The notes: a model not told the origin generated them from the letters alone. 64,000 bases of DNA from Dyella_A sp035685805 (GCF_035685805.1 NZ_DASSAB010000049.1:14574-78573), one strand, 5' to 3'; numbered from the stretch's first letter, positions 8,466 through 17,754 are shown. Numbers and translations: made by a program.

Positions 8466-11400
8466 ATGACTGATCCGATCAACCGCGACGCCACCGACTC
8501 GCTGGACCAGGCGGTGGCGCAGGGCGGCGCCTACGAGGTGCTGCGCAAGCGCCTGACCGTGCAGGGGCGACGCCTGCACGAGACCGCCGAGGCGCTCAAT
8601 GCCAGGCGTTTGCAGGAATTCGGCGATTCCAGGATGGAGATCGTCGGCCGTCTGCGCGTGCGCAGCGAACAGAATGCGGTCGGTCGCGACATCGTGCAGG
8701 TCGGTGAGCTGCTGCTGTTCGGCTACAACGTGTTTCTCGGCCTGAAGGCCAGCACCGCTGTCGCCGACGTGTTCAGCCTGTATCGCCTGGTGAAAACGGC
8801 CGAAGGTTATGACGTGACGCCGGTGGAGATCGCCGGCAGCTTCCTCGCCGAGCCGCAGTTCCAGCGCGACTTCAACGAGCTGTACGAGTACTACAAGGAA
8901 GCGCGCCTGCTGCAGCTGCAGATCAAGGAAGGCAAGCTGCTGGCCGCTTTTCAGGTGGGACTGAAATCGACCGACGCGCGCGTGTTCCGCTGGCAACTGT
9001 CGGCGCAGGGCGAGGTGAACTACATCGACAGTCGCGGCGAGCGCGACATCGCGATGCCGCCGGCCTTCGATTTCGAGTGGGTCCGGGCAACCAAGGACAT
9101 GGAAGTGAGCGGGCGCTTTCCGCACCTGAACATCCTGGACACCTTGTTCGTCGAGACCATCGGCGGCGACCTCACCATCAAGGTCGAGAACAACACCGAA
9201 ACCGGTCAGGGCGTCTACAGCGAGCCGGTGGAGGATCGCACCCAGTCGCTGGACGACGCACAGGTGGCATTCGCACGCGTCGGTTCACTGATTCTGCTCA
9301 AGGTGCTGCCTTATCGCGAGGCGCAATGGCGTGGGCTGGTGTTCAACACCACGACCGGCAAGGTCTCGCGAGTCGACGCGATCGTGCAGGCCTGCATCCA
9401 GTTGCCGGAAGACCACGGCATCATTTTTCCCGGCGGGTATTACCTGCAGAACGGTGAACACAAGGCGTTCGATGCCGCGGTTGCCGGCATGCAGTACAAG
9501 CGCACCATTCGTTCGCCCAACGGCGAAGACGTGCTCTATGTCTTCTATGAGCCGCAGGGCGGCATGGCTGCGCTGCTGGTCTACAACCTGGTTCAGCGCC
9601 AGCTGCAGCCGCCGATACTGGCGCACGGCCATGCGCAGTTGGCCGATGGCCGGATGGTGCTGTTCCACGCCGGCAACGATGAGCCCACCCGGGTGCACCA
9701 GATGCAGGTGTGGCAGACGCCGTTCACGAGCGACGAGTTCGCGGCACAGCGTCCCCCCAGCGGCACCTTCATGGGGCGGATCGGCAACGCCGAATGGGTG
9801 CGGGCGATTTCCAATGTCTATGACCTGGCCCGCGACATCGCGAGCGAGGACGTCAATGCCCGGCGCTACGAACTGCTCGCCCACAACACCCGTCGCCTGT
9901 TCGACCTTCATCACTGGATTGACGACGAGCACGTCGACGGGCTGGCCAGCCTGCTCCACGAGGTGGCCGCGACCAGTGAATCGGTGCTGGACGAGTTCCA
10001 GAAGGTGGTGGAGATCCGGCGCCAGTCCGATCAGGCGATGGAGCAGGCCAGGGCACAGCATCGCGCGCTGCTTGGCCGCCTGCAGCCGGACGGGTGGACC
10101 CGGGTCGAGGACTATGTCACCGGCCTGAAAGAGATCGCTGCCCTGCGCGGGCATCTGTTGACGATCCGCGACTACCGATACATCGACACCGCTGCCCTCG
10201 ACGCGATGTCGGACGAGCTGACGCAGGCACATGAGCGCGTCGGCGCCGCCACCGGCAGGTTCCTCTCCAGCGCCACGGTGTTTGCACCGTTCGAAAAGCG
10301 TGTCGACGAACTCGATCAGCTGGCCCAGAAAGTTGCCACGGCGACCCAACTGGTCGAATGTCTCGAACAGATGCGGACGATGTCCGCTGACATGGACATG
10401 CTGTCGGAGTTGCTGGCGTCGTTGAAGGTAGACGACCCGGCCCAGCGCACACAGGTGGTCGACCGGCTGTCGGCGCTTTACGCGCGGCTCAACCAGGCCA
10501 GGGCGCGTGCGGAGCTGCGTCGCAAGTCGCTCGGATCGGCCGAAGCGATAGCGCAGTTCGGCGCCCAGTTCACGCTCTTCGGCCAGTCCGTCACCAGCGC
10601 GCTGGGCATGGCCGGCACGCCCGAAAAGGCCGACGAACAGCTGGCACGGTTGATGGTGCAACTGGAGGAGATCGAGAGCCAGTTCGGTGAGCACGAGCAG
10701 TTTCTGGGCGACATCCTCGACAAGCGCGAGGAGTTGCTTGAGGCGTTCCAGAGCCACAAGCAGGTGCTGCTCGACGAGCGCCAGCGCAAGGCGGCCTCGG
10801 TGATGGATGCAGCGCAGCGCATCCTTGAGGGGCTTGGCAGGCGCACCGAACGCTTCGACAGCGCGGATGCGCTCAATGCGTTCTTCGCCAGCGATCCGCT
10901 GATCCAGAAACTGCGCGAATTGGTGTTGCGCCTGCGCGAGCTGAAAGACTCGGTGAAGGCGGATGATGTCGAGGCGCGGATCAAGGCCGCCCGCGACCAG
11001 GCGGTCCGCGCCCTGCGCGACCGCAGCGACCTGTTCGAGGACGGCGGGAACGTCATCAGGCTGGGGCCGCGGCACCGCTTCAGCGTCAATACCCAGCCGC
11101 TCGACCTCACCTTGCTGCCAAGGGGCGACACGCTGGCTGTGCACCTCACCGGCACGGATTTCATGGAGCCGATCGAAAACCCGGAGCTGGCGGCGCTCGA
11201 GCCGTTCTGGTCCGTCTCGCTCGAATCGGAGTCGCCGGAGCTCTACCGGGGCGAGTACCTCGCCGGGCAGATGCTGGACGCCGCCGTCGCATCACGTGAC
11301 GGCCTAACTCTGGCGCGCCTGCAGCAGCTGGCACAGGATCCCGATGCCCTGGCGAAGGCAGTGCGCGAGCATGCGGCGCCGCGCTACCGCGACGGCTACG

Positions 11401-13706
11401 AGAAGGGCATCCACGACCACGACGCAACGCTGATTCTGAAGGCCCTGCTGCACCTGCATCGCACCGCCGGCACGCTGGTGCAACCACCGGCCGCGCGAGC
11501 GCTTGCTTTCAGCTTCTGGGCACGCTCCAAGGCGTCCAGCGACGAGTGGACGGCGCGCATCCGGACGGCACGCGCCATCGATGCGCTCAGCACCGGCGCC
11601 GCCGCACTGGCGGGACTGCACGACGAGCTGGCCGAGGCCATCCGCAGCGATGCCTGTTCGGAGCCGTGCGCCATCCCGCAGATCAATGCGCGGGCCGCCG
11701 ATGCGGCCGTCTACCTTATCGACAGCATTACCGGGGCAACCCCCGAGTTCGTGGCCAGCGCCAGCGCCGATGCGCTGGACAAGGCGCTGCGCGAAGCCCT
11801 GCGCGGCAGTGATGCCGGTGCGGTGTTCGAGGCAACCCTGGCGCAACACGAGCAGCGACCGCCGGTGCGATGGCTGCTGGTGCAGCAGGCGATCTCGGCG
11901 ATCGCGGCACGGCCGGAGCTGGCCCGGCATGCACGCTTCGCCGCCGAGGCCGCTGCGCTCTACCTGCATGGGCGTGCGCTAAAGGTCACGGTGCGCAACG
12001 CGGACATGTCGGCGACAGTGACCGGCCTGCTGGGCCAGCACCCACGCATCGACGGCGGGCGGCTGGAGCTCTCGATCGATGACTCACTCGCGCGCTTTCG
12101 GCGACACCTGACCGAGTTCGTGCCGGGATTCCAGCGCTACCTCGCGCTGCGCGCCGAAGTGGTCCAGCAGGAACGGCAGGCCATGCGGCTGTCCTCGTTT
12201 AAGGCCAGGCCGTTGACCTCGTTCGTGCGCAACCGACTGATCAACGAGGTTTATCTGCCGATGATCGGCGACAACTTCGCCAAGCAGATGGGCACCGCCG
12301 GCGAGGGAAAACGCAGCGACCTGATGGGTCTGCTGATGATGATTTCCCCACCCGGATACGGCAAGACCACGCTCATGGAGTACGTGGCACACCGGCTGGG
12401 CCTGGTCTTCATGAAGATCAACGGCCCTGCGCTGGGCCACGAGGTTCGTTCACTGGACCCGGCTCGCGCTCCCGACGCCAACGCCCGCGAGGAGCTGGAG
12501 AAACTGAACCTTGCGCTGGAAATGGGCAGCAACGTGATGCTCTACGTCGATGACATCCAGCACACGAGCGCGGAGTTTCTGCAGAAGTTCATCTCGCTGT
12601 GCGACGGCACGCGGCGCATGGAGGGTGTGTGGCGAGGCCAGACGCGCAGCTACGACATGCGCGGCAAGAAGTTCGCAGTGGTGATGGCAGGCAACCCCTA
12701 TACGGAGTCGGGCGAGGTCTTCCGGATTCCGGACATGCTGGCCAACCGCGCCGACATCTACAACCTCGGCGACGTGCTGGGCGGGATGGAAGAATCGTTC
12801 CTGCTCAGTTACATCGAGAACAGCCTGACGTCGAACCCGGTGCTGGCGCCCATGGCCACCCGCGACATGGACGACCTCTACCTGCTGATGGACAAGGCGA
12901 GCGGCAAGGAGGTGTCGAACAACGCGCTGAAGCATGGCTACAGCGGCGCCGAGATCAACGAGATCGTGGCGGTGCTGCAGCGCCTGATGAAGGTGCGCGA
13001 CATCGTCTACCGGGTCAACAAGGCGTATATCGAGAGTGCTTCGCAGGCCGACAAGTACCGCGTCGAGCCTGCCTTCAAGCTGCAGGGCAGCTACCGCAAC
13101 ATGAACAAGCTGGCGGAGAAGATCTCGCCCGTGATGAACGACCCGGAGCTGCAGCAGATCGTGTCCGACCACTATCTGGGTGAGTCGCAGCTGTTGACGA
13201 GCGGAGCGGAGGAAAACCTGCTCAAGCTGGCCGAGATCCGCGGCATCATGAGTAGCGCGCAGCAGGCGCGCTGGGCGCAGATCAAGGTGGATTTCATGCG
13301 CAACAAGGCGATGGGCGGCGAGGAGGCTGACGTCGGCGGACGCATGGTGGCGCAGCTGGCCGACATCGCGGGCAATCTGCAGGCGCTCAAGCCGGCGGCA
13401 GCAGCGCCTGGCGCATCGGTGGACCCCGGCGCGGAAACGCTGCAGACGTCGATGTTCGACATCCTGCGCGCCACCCTGGCGCGGCAGAACATGCTCAACG
13501 AAGCGCTGATCGAACTGTCGGACCGGCTCGAGCAGGACACGGACGCGCCCGAAGCGGCCGTGGACAGTGGCAAGCGCAGGGCAAAGGCCAGGGAGGCGAG
13601 GGAGGTCGCGTTCGGTACCGAACTGGCGCGGTTGCGATTCCTGAGCGAACAGGCGCAGGCAGAGGCGTCGAAACCGGGTCAATCCGGCGAAGGGTCGCTC
13701 CCTTGA
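8466..13706 (+). CDS. Giant AAA ATPase of the DUF3686 'DNA repair ATPase' type
   Basis: A 1746-aa protein. The N-terminal half (about 1-480) matches what I recall of DUF3686 proteins: globular, with beta-rich stretches such as EVNYIDSRGERDI and RTIRSPNGEDVLYVFYEPQG. Residues about 490-860 are helical and coiled-coil rich. The AAA domain follows, with Walker A PPGYGKTT (K1300), a Walker B reading YVDDIQH (D1362, D1363, where most AAA proteins have DE) and a sensor-1 Asn in VVMAGNPYTESG. A helical tail follows. The automatic name 'DNA repair ATPase' is not backed by experiment that I know of. Lying between a flotillin and TelA, it is more plausibly a membrane-stress or remodelling ATPase (inference). 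Its stop overlaps the next gene. Confidence 0.85.
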   Translation: MTDPINRDATDSLDQAVAQGGAYEVLRKRLTVQGRRLHETAEALNARRLQEFGDSRMEIVGRLRVRSEQNAVGRDIVQVGELLLFGYNVFLGLKASTAVADVFSLYRLVKTAEGYDVTPVEIAGSFLAEPQFQRDFNELYEYYKEARLLQLQIKEGKLLAAFQVGLKSTDARVFRWQLSAQGEVNYIDSRGERDIAMPPAFDFEWVRATKDMEVSGRFPHLNILDTLFVETIGGDLTIKVENNTETGQGVYSEPVEDRTQSLDDAQVAFARVGSLILLKVLPYREAQWRGLVFNTTTGKVSRVDAIVQACIQLPEDHGIIFPGGYYLQNGEHKAFDAAVAGMQYKRTIRSPNGEDVLYVFYEPQGGMAALLVYNLVQRQLQPPILAHGHAQLADGRMVLFHAGNDEPTRVHQMQVWQTPFTSDEFAAQRPPSGTFMGRIGNAEWVRAISNVYDLARDIASEDVNARRYELLAHNTRRLFDLHHWIDDEHVDGLASLLHEVAATSESVLDEFQKVVEIRRQSDQAMEQARAQHRALLGRLQPDGWTRVEDYVTGLKEIAALRGHLLTIRDYRYIDTAALDAMSDELTQAHERVGAATGRFLSSATVFAPFEKRVDELDQLAQKVATATQLVECLEQMRTMSADMDMLSELLASLKVDDPAQRTQVVDRLSALYARLNQARARAELRRKSLGSAEAIAQFGAQFTLFGQSVTSALGMAGTPEKADEQLARLMVQLEEIESQFGEHEQFLGDILDKREELLEAFQSHKQVLLDERQRKAASVMDAAQRILEGLGRRTERFDSADALNAFFASDPLIQKLRELVLRLRELKDSVKADDVEARIKAARDQAVRALRDRSDLFEDGGNVIRLGPRHRFSVNTQPLDLTLLPRGDTLAVHLTGTDFMEPIENPELAALEPFWSVSLESESPELYRGEYLAGQMLDAAVASRDGLTLARLQQLAQDPDALAKAVREHAAPRYRDGYEKGIHDHDATLILKALLHLHRTAGTLVQPPAARALAFSFWARSKASSDEWTARIRTARAIDALSTGAAALAGLHDELAEAIRSDACSEPCAIPQINARAADAAVYLIDSITGATPEFVASASADALDKALREALRGSDAGAVFEATLAQHEQRPPVRWLLVQQAISAIAARPELARHARFAAEAAALYLHGRALKVTVRNADMSATVTGLLGQHPRIDGGRLELSIDDSLARFRRHLTEFVPGFQRYLALRAEVVQQERQAMRLSSFKARPLTSFVRNRLINEVYLPMIGDNFAKQMGTAGEGKRSDLMGLLMMISPPGYGKTTLMEYVAHRLGLVFMKINGPALGHEVRSLDPARAPDANAREELEKLNLALEMGSNVMLYVDDIQHTSAEFLQKFISLCDGTRRMEGVWRGQTRSYDMRGKKFAVVMAGNPYTESGEVFRIPDMLANRADIYNLGDVLGGMEESFLLSYIENSLTSNPVLAPMATRDMDDLYLLMDKASGKEVSNNALKHGYSGAEINEIVAVLQRLMKVRDIVYRVNKAYIESASQADKYRVEPAFKLQGSYRNMNKLAEKISPVMNDPELQQIVSDHYLGESQLLTSGAEENLLKLAEIRGIMSSAQQARWAQIKVDFMRNKAMGGEEADVGGRMVAQLADIAGNLQALKPAAAAPGASVDPGAETLQTSMFDILRATLARQNMLNEALIELSDRLEQDTDAPEAAVDSGKRRAKAREAREVAFGTELARLRFLSEQAQAEASKPGQSGEGSLP

Positions 13707-14428
13707 TCACGGGCCCGGCACCGGCATCGGGGACCGGCGGCCCGGGAAACATCCCGGCGGATGACGGTGAACAACACCGTCGGCTGCAGCAGCAGGCTCG
13801 TGCCACGCTGGCGGCGTCGCCGGCACCGGGCCTGCTCGAGCACCTGCAGGCGATCCACCGGATCGTGCTGGCGGCGGAACCTGCCGCGCTGCGACGCAGC
13901 GTCGGGTGGCTGGGTCGTCTGCTGGGCCGAGATATCACGCTGCAGGTCGAGGCCAACGCCCTGCGCAGCGAGCTCGGGGTGCATGTATTGCAGGCCCGCC
14001 AGCAGCTAGGCCGGCTGGCCGAACATGATCAACAACTGGAGGCCCTCGGCGTTGCGCTGCGCGCCGCGATCGAGGAACTCGATCGGCAGTCCAGCCGGCT
14101 TGTCGGCCAGCCTCCGACTGACGAGCAACAGCGGGGGCTGCACCATCTGGCCACGCTGAGCACCAGCCTGAGCACGACCGCGAGCCACCTCGGACTGATG
14201 GTCATTCACCACCGGCAGCTGACCCAGCGGGCGCGGCGGATATTGCCCCACGTCGAAATGCTGCTCGACCAGCAGCGCATGCTCCGCGCCGGGCTGAGCG
14301 CGCAGGCGGCGCTTCAGGCAGCCATGGTTCGCTCGATTCCGTGCAGGACCTTGCATCGGATGCGCCGAGCGGAGCTCCACCGATTTCATTCTCTCCCGAC
14401 GATTCCACGCCCCGATGAGGACGCTCCC
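13703..14428 (+). CDS. Unrecognised helical protein, in frame with TelA (fusion or frameshift)
   Basis: This begins with TTG at 13703, overlapping the ATPase stop (TGA 13704-13706), with AAGGG about 10 bases upstream. Some 205 residues are helical and Leu/Ala/Gln-rich, for example LLEHLQAIHRIVLAAEPAALRR and VEANALRSELGVHVLQARQQ. I recognise no family. The frame continues without a stop into telA. However, the last 35 codons before the TelA methionine (RSIPCRTLHRMRRAELHRF...) look out of frame. A shift into frame 1 near 14300-14335 would instead give an acidic tail (DSVQDLASDAPSG...) ending at TGA 14416-14418, just before telA. So it is either a genuine in-frame fusion or a separate gene with a frameshift. 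Confidence 0.6.
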
Positions 14429-15553
14429 ATGACCGACCCCACCCCGAACGACCACCCGGCACCGATATCGCCGGCGCTAAGCGACGCAGCGCTCCGGGAC
14501 CTGGGCCTCTCCACTGCGGACATCGAGCAGGTGATGGAGGCGGCCAGGGCACTGCAGGATCTCAGTCCCGGCAACCTTCACAGCTATGGTCGGGAGGCGG
14601 CCGGACGCACCACCACGTTCAGCACGCAGTTGCTGGAGAAGGTTCGCAATGCCGATCTCGACAGCAGCGGCGAAAAGCTGGGCGAGGTGGTGCGGATTGC
14701 CCGCAGCCTCAAGCTCGCAGGCCTGAACGAGCGATCGAGCGTACCGATCATCGGTCCGTTGCTGGATCGCATGAAGGCCGGGAAAGGGGAGTTGGTGCAG
14801 CGCTACAGCACCACCAACCAGCAGATCGATCAGTTGATGATCGATGTCGGCAACACGCAGTCCACGCAGCAGCAGCGCGTGCGCGAGTACGACCAGATGC
14901 ACGAGATCGTGCGCGAAGAGCGCCACCAGCTCGGCATCCACATTGCCGCCGGGCGGGTGCGCATCGGCGAGCTGCAGCAGGAGCTGGAGGCGCTGCGCGG
15001 TCAGGATGATCCGGACTCCCGCGTGCGCCGGGCGGAACTGGACAACGCGCTGCGCCTCATCGACAAGCGGGTATCGGACCTGCAGGTACTGCAGCAGGTG
15101 GCGGAACAGACCCTGCCGATGATCCGGCTGATCCAGGCGAATGCGATCCAGCTGATCGAGAAGTTCAGCGCGGTTCGGGACGTGACCATACCCATGTGGC
15201 GCAACCAGTTCGCGATCCAGTTGTCGCTGGCCGACCAGCGCAGCGCGGTGGAGCTGGCCAACGCCATCGACGACGCCAGCAACGAGCTGATGCGCAAGAA
15301 CGCCGAGATGGTGCACGCGGCCACCGTGGGCGCGGCGCGTGCCAACCAGCGATCGATCGTCGACCTGGAGACGTTGCGCACCGTCAATGAGACGCTGATC
15401 AGCACGGTCGAGGAAGTGCGGCAGATCCACCGCGACGGCATGGCCGCTCGCCGGAACCTCGCCGCGGAAATCGTGGCCATGCGCGATGATCTGCAGAAGC
15501 GGCTCGCCCAGGCCACCAGTGATCAAACCGATGTTCAGGAGACAGGTTCATGA
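14429..15553 (+). CDS. TelA/KlaA-family toxic anion resistance protein
   Basis: From the ATG at 14429 this is 374 aa, the usual size of TelA proteins. GAGG about 10 bases upstream can serve as ribosome-binding site. The N-terminal region is Pro-rich and acidic. The body is almost wholly helical, with LGEVVRIARSLKL, VPIIGPLLDRMKAGKGELV, DNALRLIDKRVSDLQ and MIRLIQANAIQLIEKF, all typical of the family. TelA proteins were named from plasmid tellurite resistance, and many chromosomal copies sit beside TerB-like or PspA/flotillin genes in membrane-stress loci. Here it lies between the giant ATPase unit and a TerB-like gene, overlapping the latter by 4 bases. The frame is open upstream to 13703, giving a possible 616-aa fusion. 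Confidence 0.85.
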   Translation: MTDPTPNDHPAPISPALSDAALRDLGLSTADIEQVMEAARALQDLSPGNLHSYGREAAGRTTTFSTQLLEKVRNADLDSSGEKLGEVVRIARSLKLAGLNERSSVPIIGPLLDRMKAGKGELVQRYSTTNQQIDQLMIDVGNTQSTQQQRVREYDQMHEIVREERHQLGIHIAAGRVRIGELQQELEALRGQDDPDSRVRRAELDNALRLIDKRVSDLQVLQQVAEQTLPMIRLIQANAIQLIEKFSAVRDVTIPMWRNQFAIQLSLADQRSAVELANAIDDASNELMRKNAEMVHAATVGAARANQRSIVDLETLRTVNETLISTVEEVRQIHRDGMAARRNLAAEIVAMRDDLQKRLAQATSDQTDVQETGS

Positions 15554-15795
15554 AGGAACAACACAGCCACCTCGAGATCGCCATCGCCTCGATCAAATGC
15601 TTTCAGGATGACGGCCGGCTGGATCCGGCGGAACTCGATCAACTTGTTTCGATCGCCGAGCGCGATGGGTCGATCGACCCTGAGGAGGCGCGCGTGCTGG
15701 AGAGGATCATGGGCAAGCTCAGGCCCGAGGAGCTGGATGAGGCCATGCTTACGCGGGTCGAGGCGCTCCGGGCAAAGCTTCTGCCGCTGCTCTAG
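15550..15795 (+). CDS. Small acidic TerB/EF-hand-like protein
   Basis: An 81-aa acidic helical protein coupled by a 4-bp overlap to telA. It contains two similar loops, FQDDGRLDPAELDQL (about 18-32) and AERDGSIDPEEARVL (about 36-50). These have the D-G-x-I/L-D-x-x-E pattern found in TerB-like domains and resemble EF-hand calcium loops. TerB-type domains recur in tellurite/stress loci with TelA, which supports a shared function in this operon. Whether it binds a metal cannot be told from the sequence. It is the last gene of the cluster. Confidence 0.7.
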   Translation: MKEQHSHLEIAIASIKCFQDDGRLDPAELDQLVSIAERDGSIDPEEARVLERIMGKLRPEELDEAMLTRVEALRAKLLPLL

Positions 15796-15876
15796 CCCTG
15801 CTTGATCCGGACGGCCCGCCGGGCGACGCCGTTCGCCTGTTTCCCCGGTATGCCGCGGGATTCGCGCTCACGCTGG

Positions 15877-15905
15877 CCCGGCATCCCGGCATCCCGGCAT
15901 CCCGG
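15877..15905. repeat. Short tandem repeat, 8-bp unit CCCGGCAT, about 3.6 copies
   Basis: Three complete CCCGGCAT units and a partial fourth lie head to tail in the gap after the TerB-like gene. The rest of this gap (15796-16041) shows no gene. Such short repeats can vary in copy number by slippage. Confidence 0.8.
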
Positions 15906-16041
15906 CCGCCGTGGCGGAGCGGAGGGTTCGTCCTCACCGCGCAAGGAATGAGCAGGCGGTGGTGCACCCGTCTCAGCGCAAGCGTTCGGGCTATCTAGCT
16001 GTGGAACGGAAGGCCTCGACCGGGAGAGTGTGCTCCCACGA

Positions 16042-17049
16042 TTACTGGGTCGCAGGTGCGCCGGTACGTTCGCCGGGTCGGAAGGGTAGCGGCGAGCCGG
16101 CGCGGATGCCCGCGCGCCATTTGGACAGTTGCTGTTCGATCCCCGCGCCCACCGCGATCTGTGGCTCGGACGGGGTGAGATGGTCGCGGGACTCCCAGCG
16201 GGCCACTTCCGCACTGGCGTCGCGAAACGCCTGGACGGGATCAGGTGTGCGGTTGAGTGCGTCGACGAGCCATGCGCGGCCGAAGTAGGTGGCGTCGGAG
16301 TCGCTGCCGCAGCCGAACGAGGAGCGGTCGCTGCGGGCTGCGGTCATCACCAGGGTGCCATCCCCCTGCAGGGGTGAGACGAATCCGCCGGAATAGCAGG
16401 CGTTCACCACCACGACCTTCCACTTGAACGGGTGCTCTTCCAGGATGCCGGCGAGGTCGCGGGCGCCGATCTGGTCCAGCGGCAGGGGATCCATGTCCAC
16501 CAGCAGGTTGTGCTCCGGGTCGCCGTGGCTGGTGAGGTAAAGCATGAGGATGTCGCGCCGCGGGTCCATCACGCGCGACAGCGCAGTCAGCAGATTTTCC
16601 AGATTGCTCCAGCTGGCCAAGGGCAATGTGTCGAGCGTTGCAGGGTTGTTGGCGAGTACCACGCTGTGAGCGCGCCGGCCGTAGCGCTGCTCGAACAAAC
16701 GGGCCGCGTATTCCGCCTCGTTGCGGAAGACGTCTTCGCTGCCATCCCCGGCGAACGTCACCAGATAGAGGTTGGGTACGCCTGCGACAGGCGGTGTCAG
16801 CTGATCGAGCGCGCGCCGCAACAGGCGGGGCTGGGCGTAAAGCACCTGCTCGGGCGAAGGAGCATCGACGGGCCATCGGTCCGGGGGCGTATCCACGGGC
16901 TCGGCGTCGGCGGCTGTCTTCACGGCAGTTGCCGCCGTGGCCGGTGGGTGTGGCACGAGGACAGCGGAGGGTGGCGACTGGTGTGCCACCGTTGCGGTCA
17001 ACGCCGCGCCGGTGGCGAAAGCGAGCAGGGCAGTGAGCAGCAAGCGCAC
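16042..17049 (-). CDS. Secreted C13-family (legumain-like) cysteine peptidase
   Basis: A 335-aa protein starting with GTG at 17049. Residues 1-22 form a signal peptide (MRLLLTALLAFATGAALTA), followed by a Pro/Ala-rich linker to about residue 65. The caspase-like C13 domain follows. It has the catalytic histidine in YLTSHGDPEHN (H175) and the catalytic cysteine in VVVNACYSGGF (C218), each after a hydrophobic beta strand as in legumain, GPI8 and caspases. NLYLVTFAGDGSEDVF near 93 is typical of bacterial members. It is probably periplasmic or outer-membrane exposed. It begins 15 bp after mtnC ends, so it may be co-transcribed with methionine salvage. The substrate is unknown. Confidence 0.85.
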   Translation of the reverse strand: MRLLLTALLAFATGAALTATVAHQSPPSAVLVPHPPATAATAVKTAADAEPVDTPPDRWPVDAPSPEQVLYAQPRLLRRALDQLTPPVAGVPNLYLVTFAGDGSEDVFRNEAEYAARLFEQRYGRRAHSVVLANNPATLDTLPLASWSNLENLLTALSRVMDPRRDILMLYLTSHGDPEHNLLVDMDPLPLDQIGARDLAGILEEHPFKWKVVVVNACYSGGFVSPLQGDGTLVMTAARSDRSSFGCGSDSDATYFGRAWLVDALNRTPDPVQAFRDASAEVARWESRDHLTPSEPQIAVGAGIEQQLSKWRAGIRAGSPLPFRPGERTGAPATQ

Positions 17050-17064
17050 GGAGTGCCGCCCTGG

Positions 17065-17754
17065 TCAGACGCTGATCGCGTCGAAATCGCGATAGGCCGG
17101 ATGCGCCGCCGAGGGCGGCAGCTCCTGCAGCGGATCGCGCAGCAGCCAGGCAGTCTGGAATCCCGCCAGCCGAGCCGCGTCGAGTTCCTGGAGGATGTCG
17201 GACAGGAACAGGATGTGCGCCGGCTGCTCCCCAATCGCTTCGGCGATGGCCGTATACGAAGCGGCCTCGCGCTTGGGGCCGGTCTGGGTGTCGAAGTAGC
17301 CGGCGAACAGCGGACCGAGGTCGCCTGCCTCGCTGTGCCGGAAAAACAGCTTTTGTGCCGGCACCGAGCCCGACGAGTAAACGTAGAGCTTGAGGCCCTG
17401 GGCGCGCCAGGCGCGCAGGCGCGCCGGCACCTCGCCGTAGAGGTGGGCACGGTAGTCGCCGGCCTCGTAGCCTTCTTTCCAGATCATTCCCTGCAGCGCC
17501 TTCAGGGCGGTCGACTTGCGGTCCTCGTCGATCCAGCGCAGCAGCATCTCGATCACCTCCTGCCGATCTGCCTCGATCAACCCTGCCTCGCGGGCCGCCT
17601 CATGCAGCCAGTGCTGCACTTCGGGCGTATCCACGTGGGTCTCGATGAAGGCCGGCAGGCGCTTGCGCGCGTACGGGAACAGTACGTCGCGAACGAAGTC
17701 GATCGAGCTGGTGGTGCCCTCGATGTCAGTGACGATGGCGCGGATCTCGATCAT
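17065..17754 (-). CDS. mtnC: Enolase-phosphatase E1 (acireductone synthase)
   Basis: A 229-aa HAD-family enzyme of methionine salvage. It enolises and dephosphorylates 2,3-diketo-5-methylthiopentyl-1-phosphate to acireductone. VTDIEGTTSSIDFV (residues 8-21) holds the nucleophile motif in the form DIEGTT diagnostic for E1 enzymes. VYSSGSVPAQKLFF near 126 is motif II, and ILFLSDILQELDAA is the acidic motif. It lies 31 bp after mtnD in the operon mtnB-mtnD-mtnC. Confidence 0.96.
   Translation of the reverse strand: MIEIRAIVTDIEGTTSSIDFVRDVLFPYARKRLPAFIETHVDTPEVQHWLHEAAREAGLIEADRQEVIEMLLRWIDEDRKSTALKALQGMIWKEGYEAGDYRAHLYGEVPARLRAWRAQGLKLYVYSSGSVPAQKLFFRHSEAGDLGPLFAGYFDTQTGPKREAASYTAIAEAIGEQPAHILFLSDILQELDAARLAGFQTAWLLRDPLQELPPSAAHPAYRDFDAISV

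Noticed and set aside
6447..9125. Very long minus-strand open frame (892 codons) opposite the flotillin gene
   Set aside because: It is antisense to a clear flotillin with its own ribosome-binding site. The translation is His/Leu/Arg-rich with no family character, a normal result of biased codons in GC-rich DNA.
9285..11144. Minus-strand open frame of 619 codons opposite the giant ATPase
   Set aside because: Complement of a strongly coding region, with a repetitive His/Gln/Arg-rich translation and no motif.
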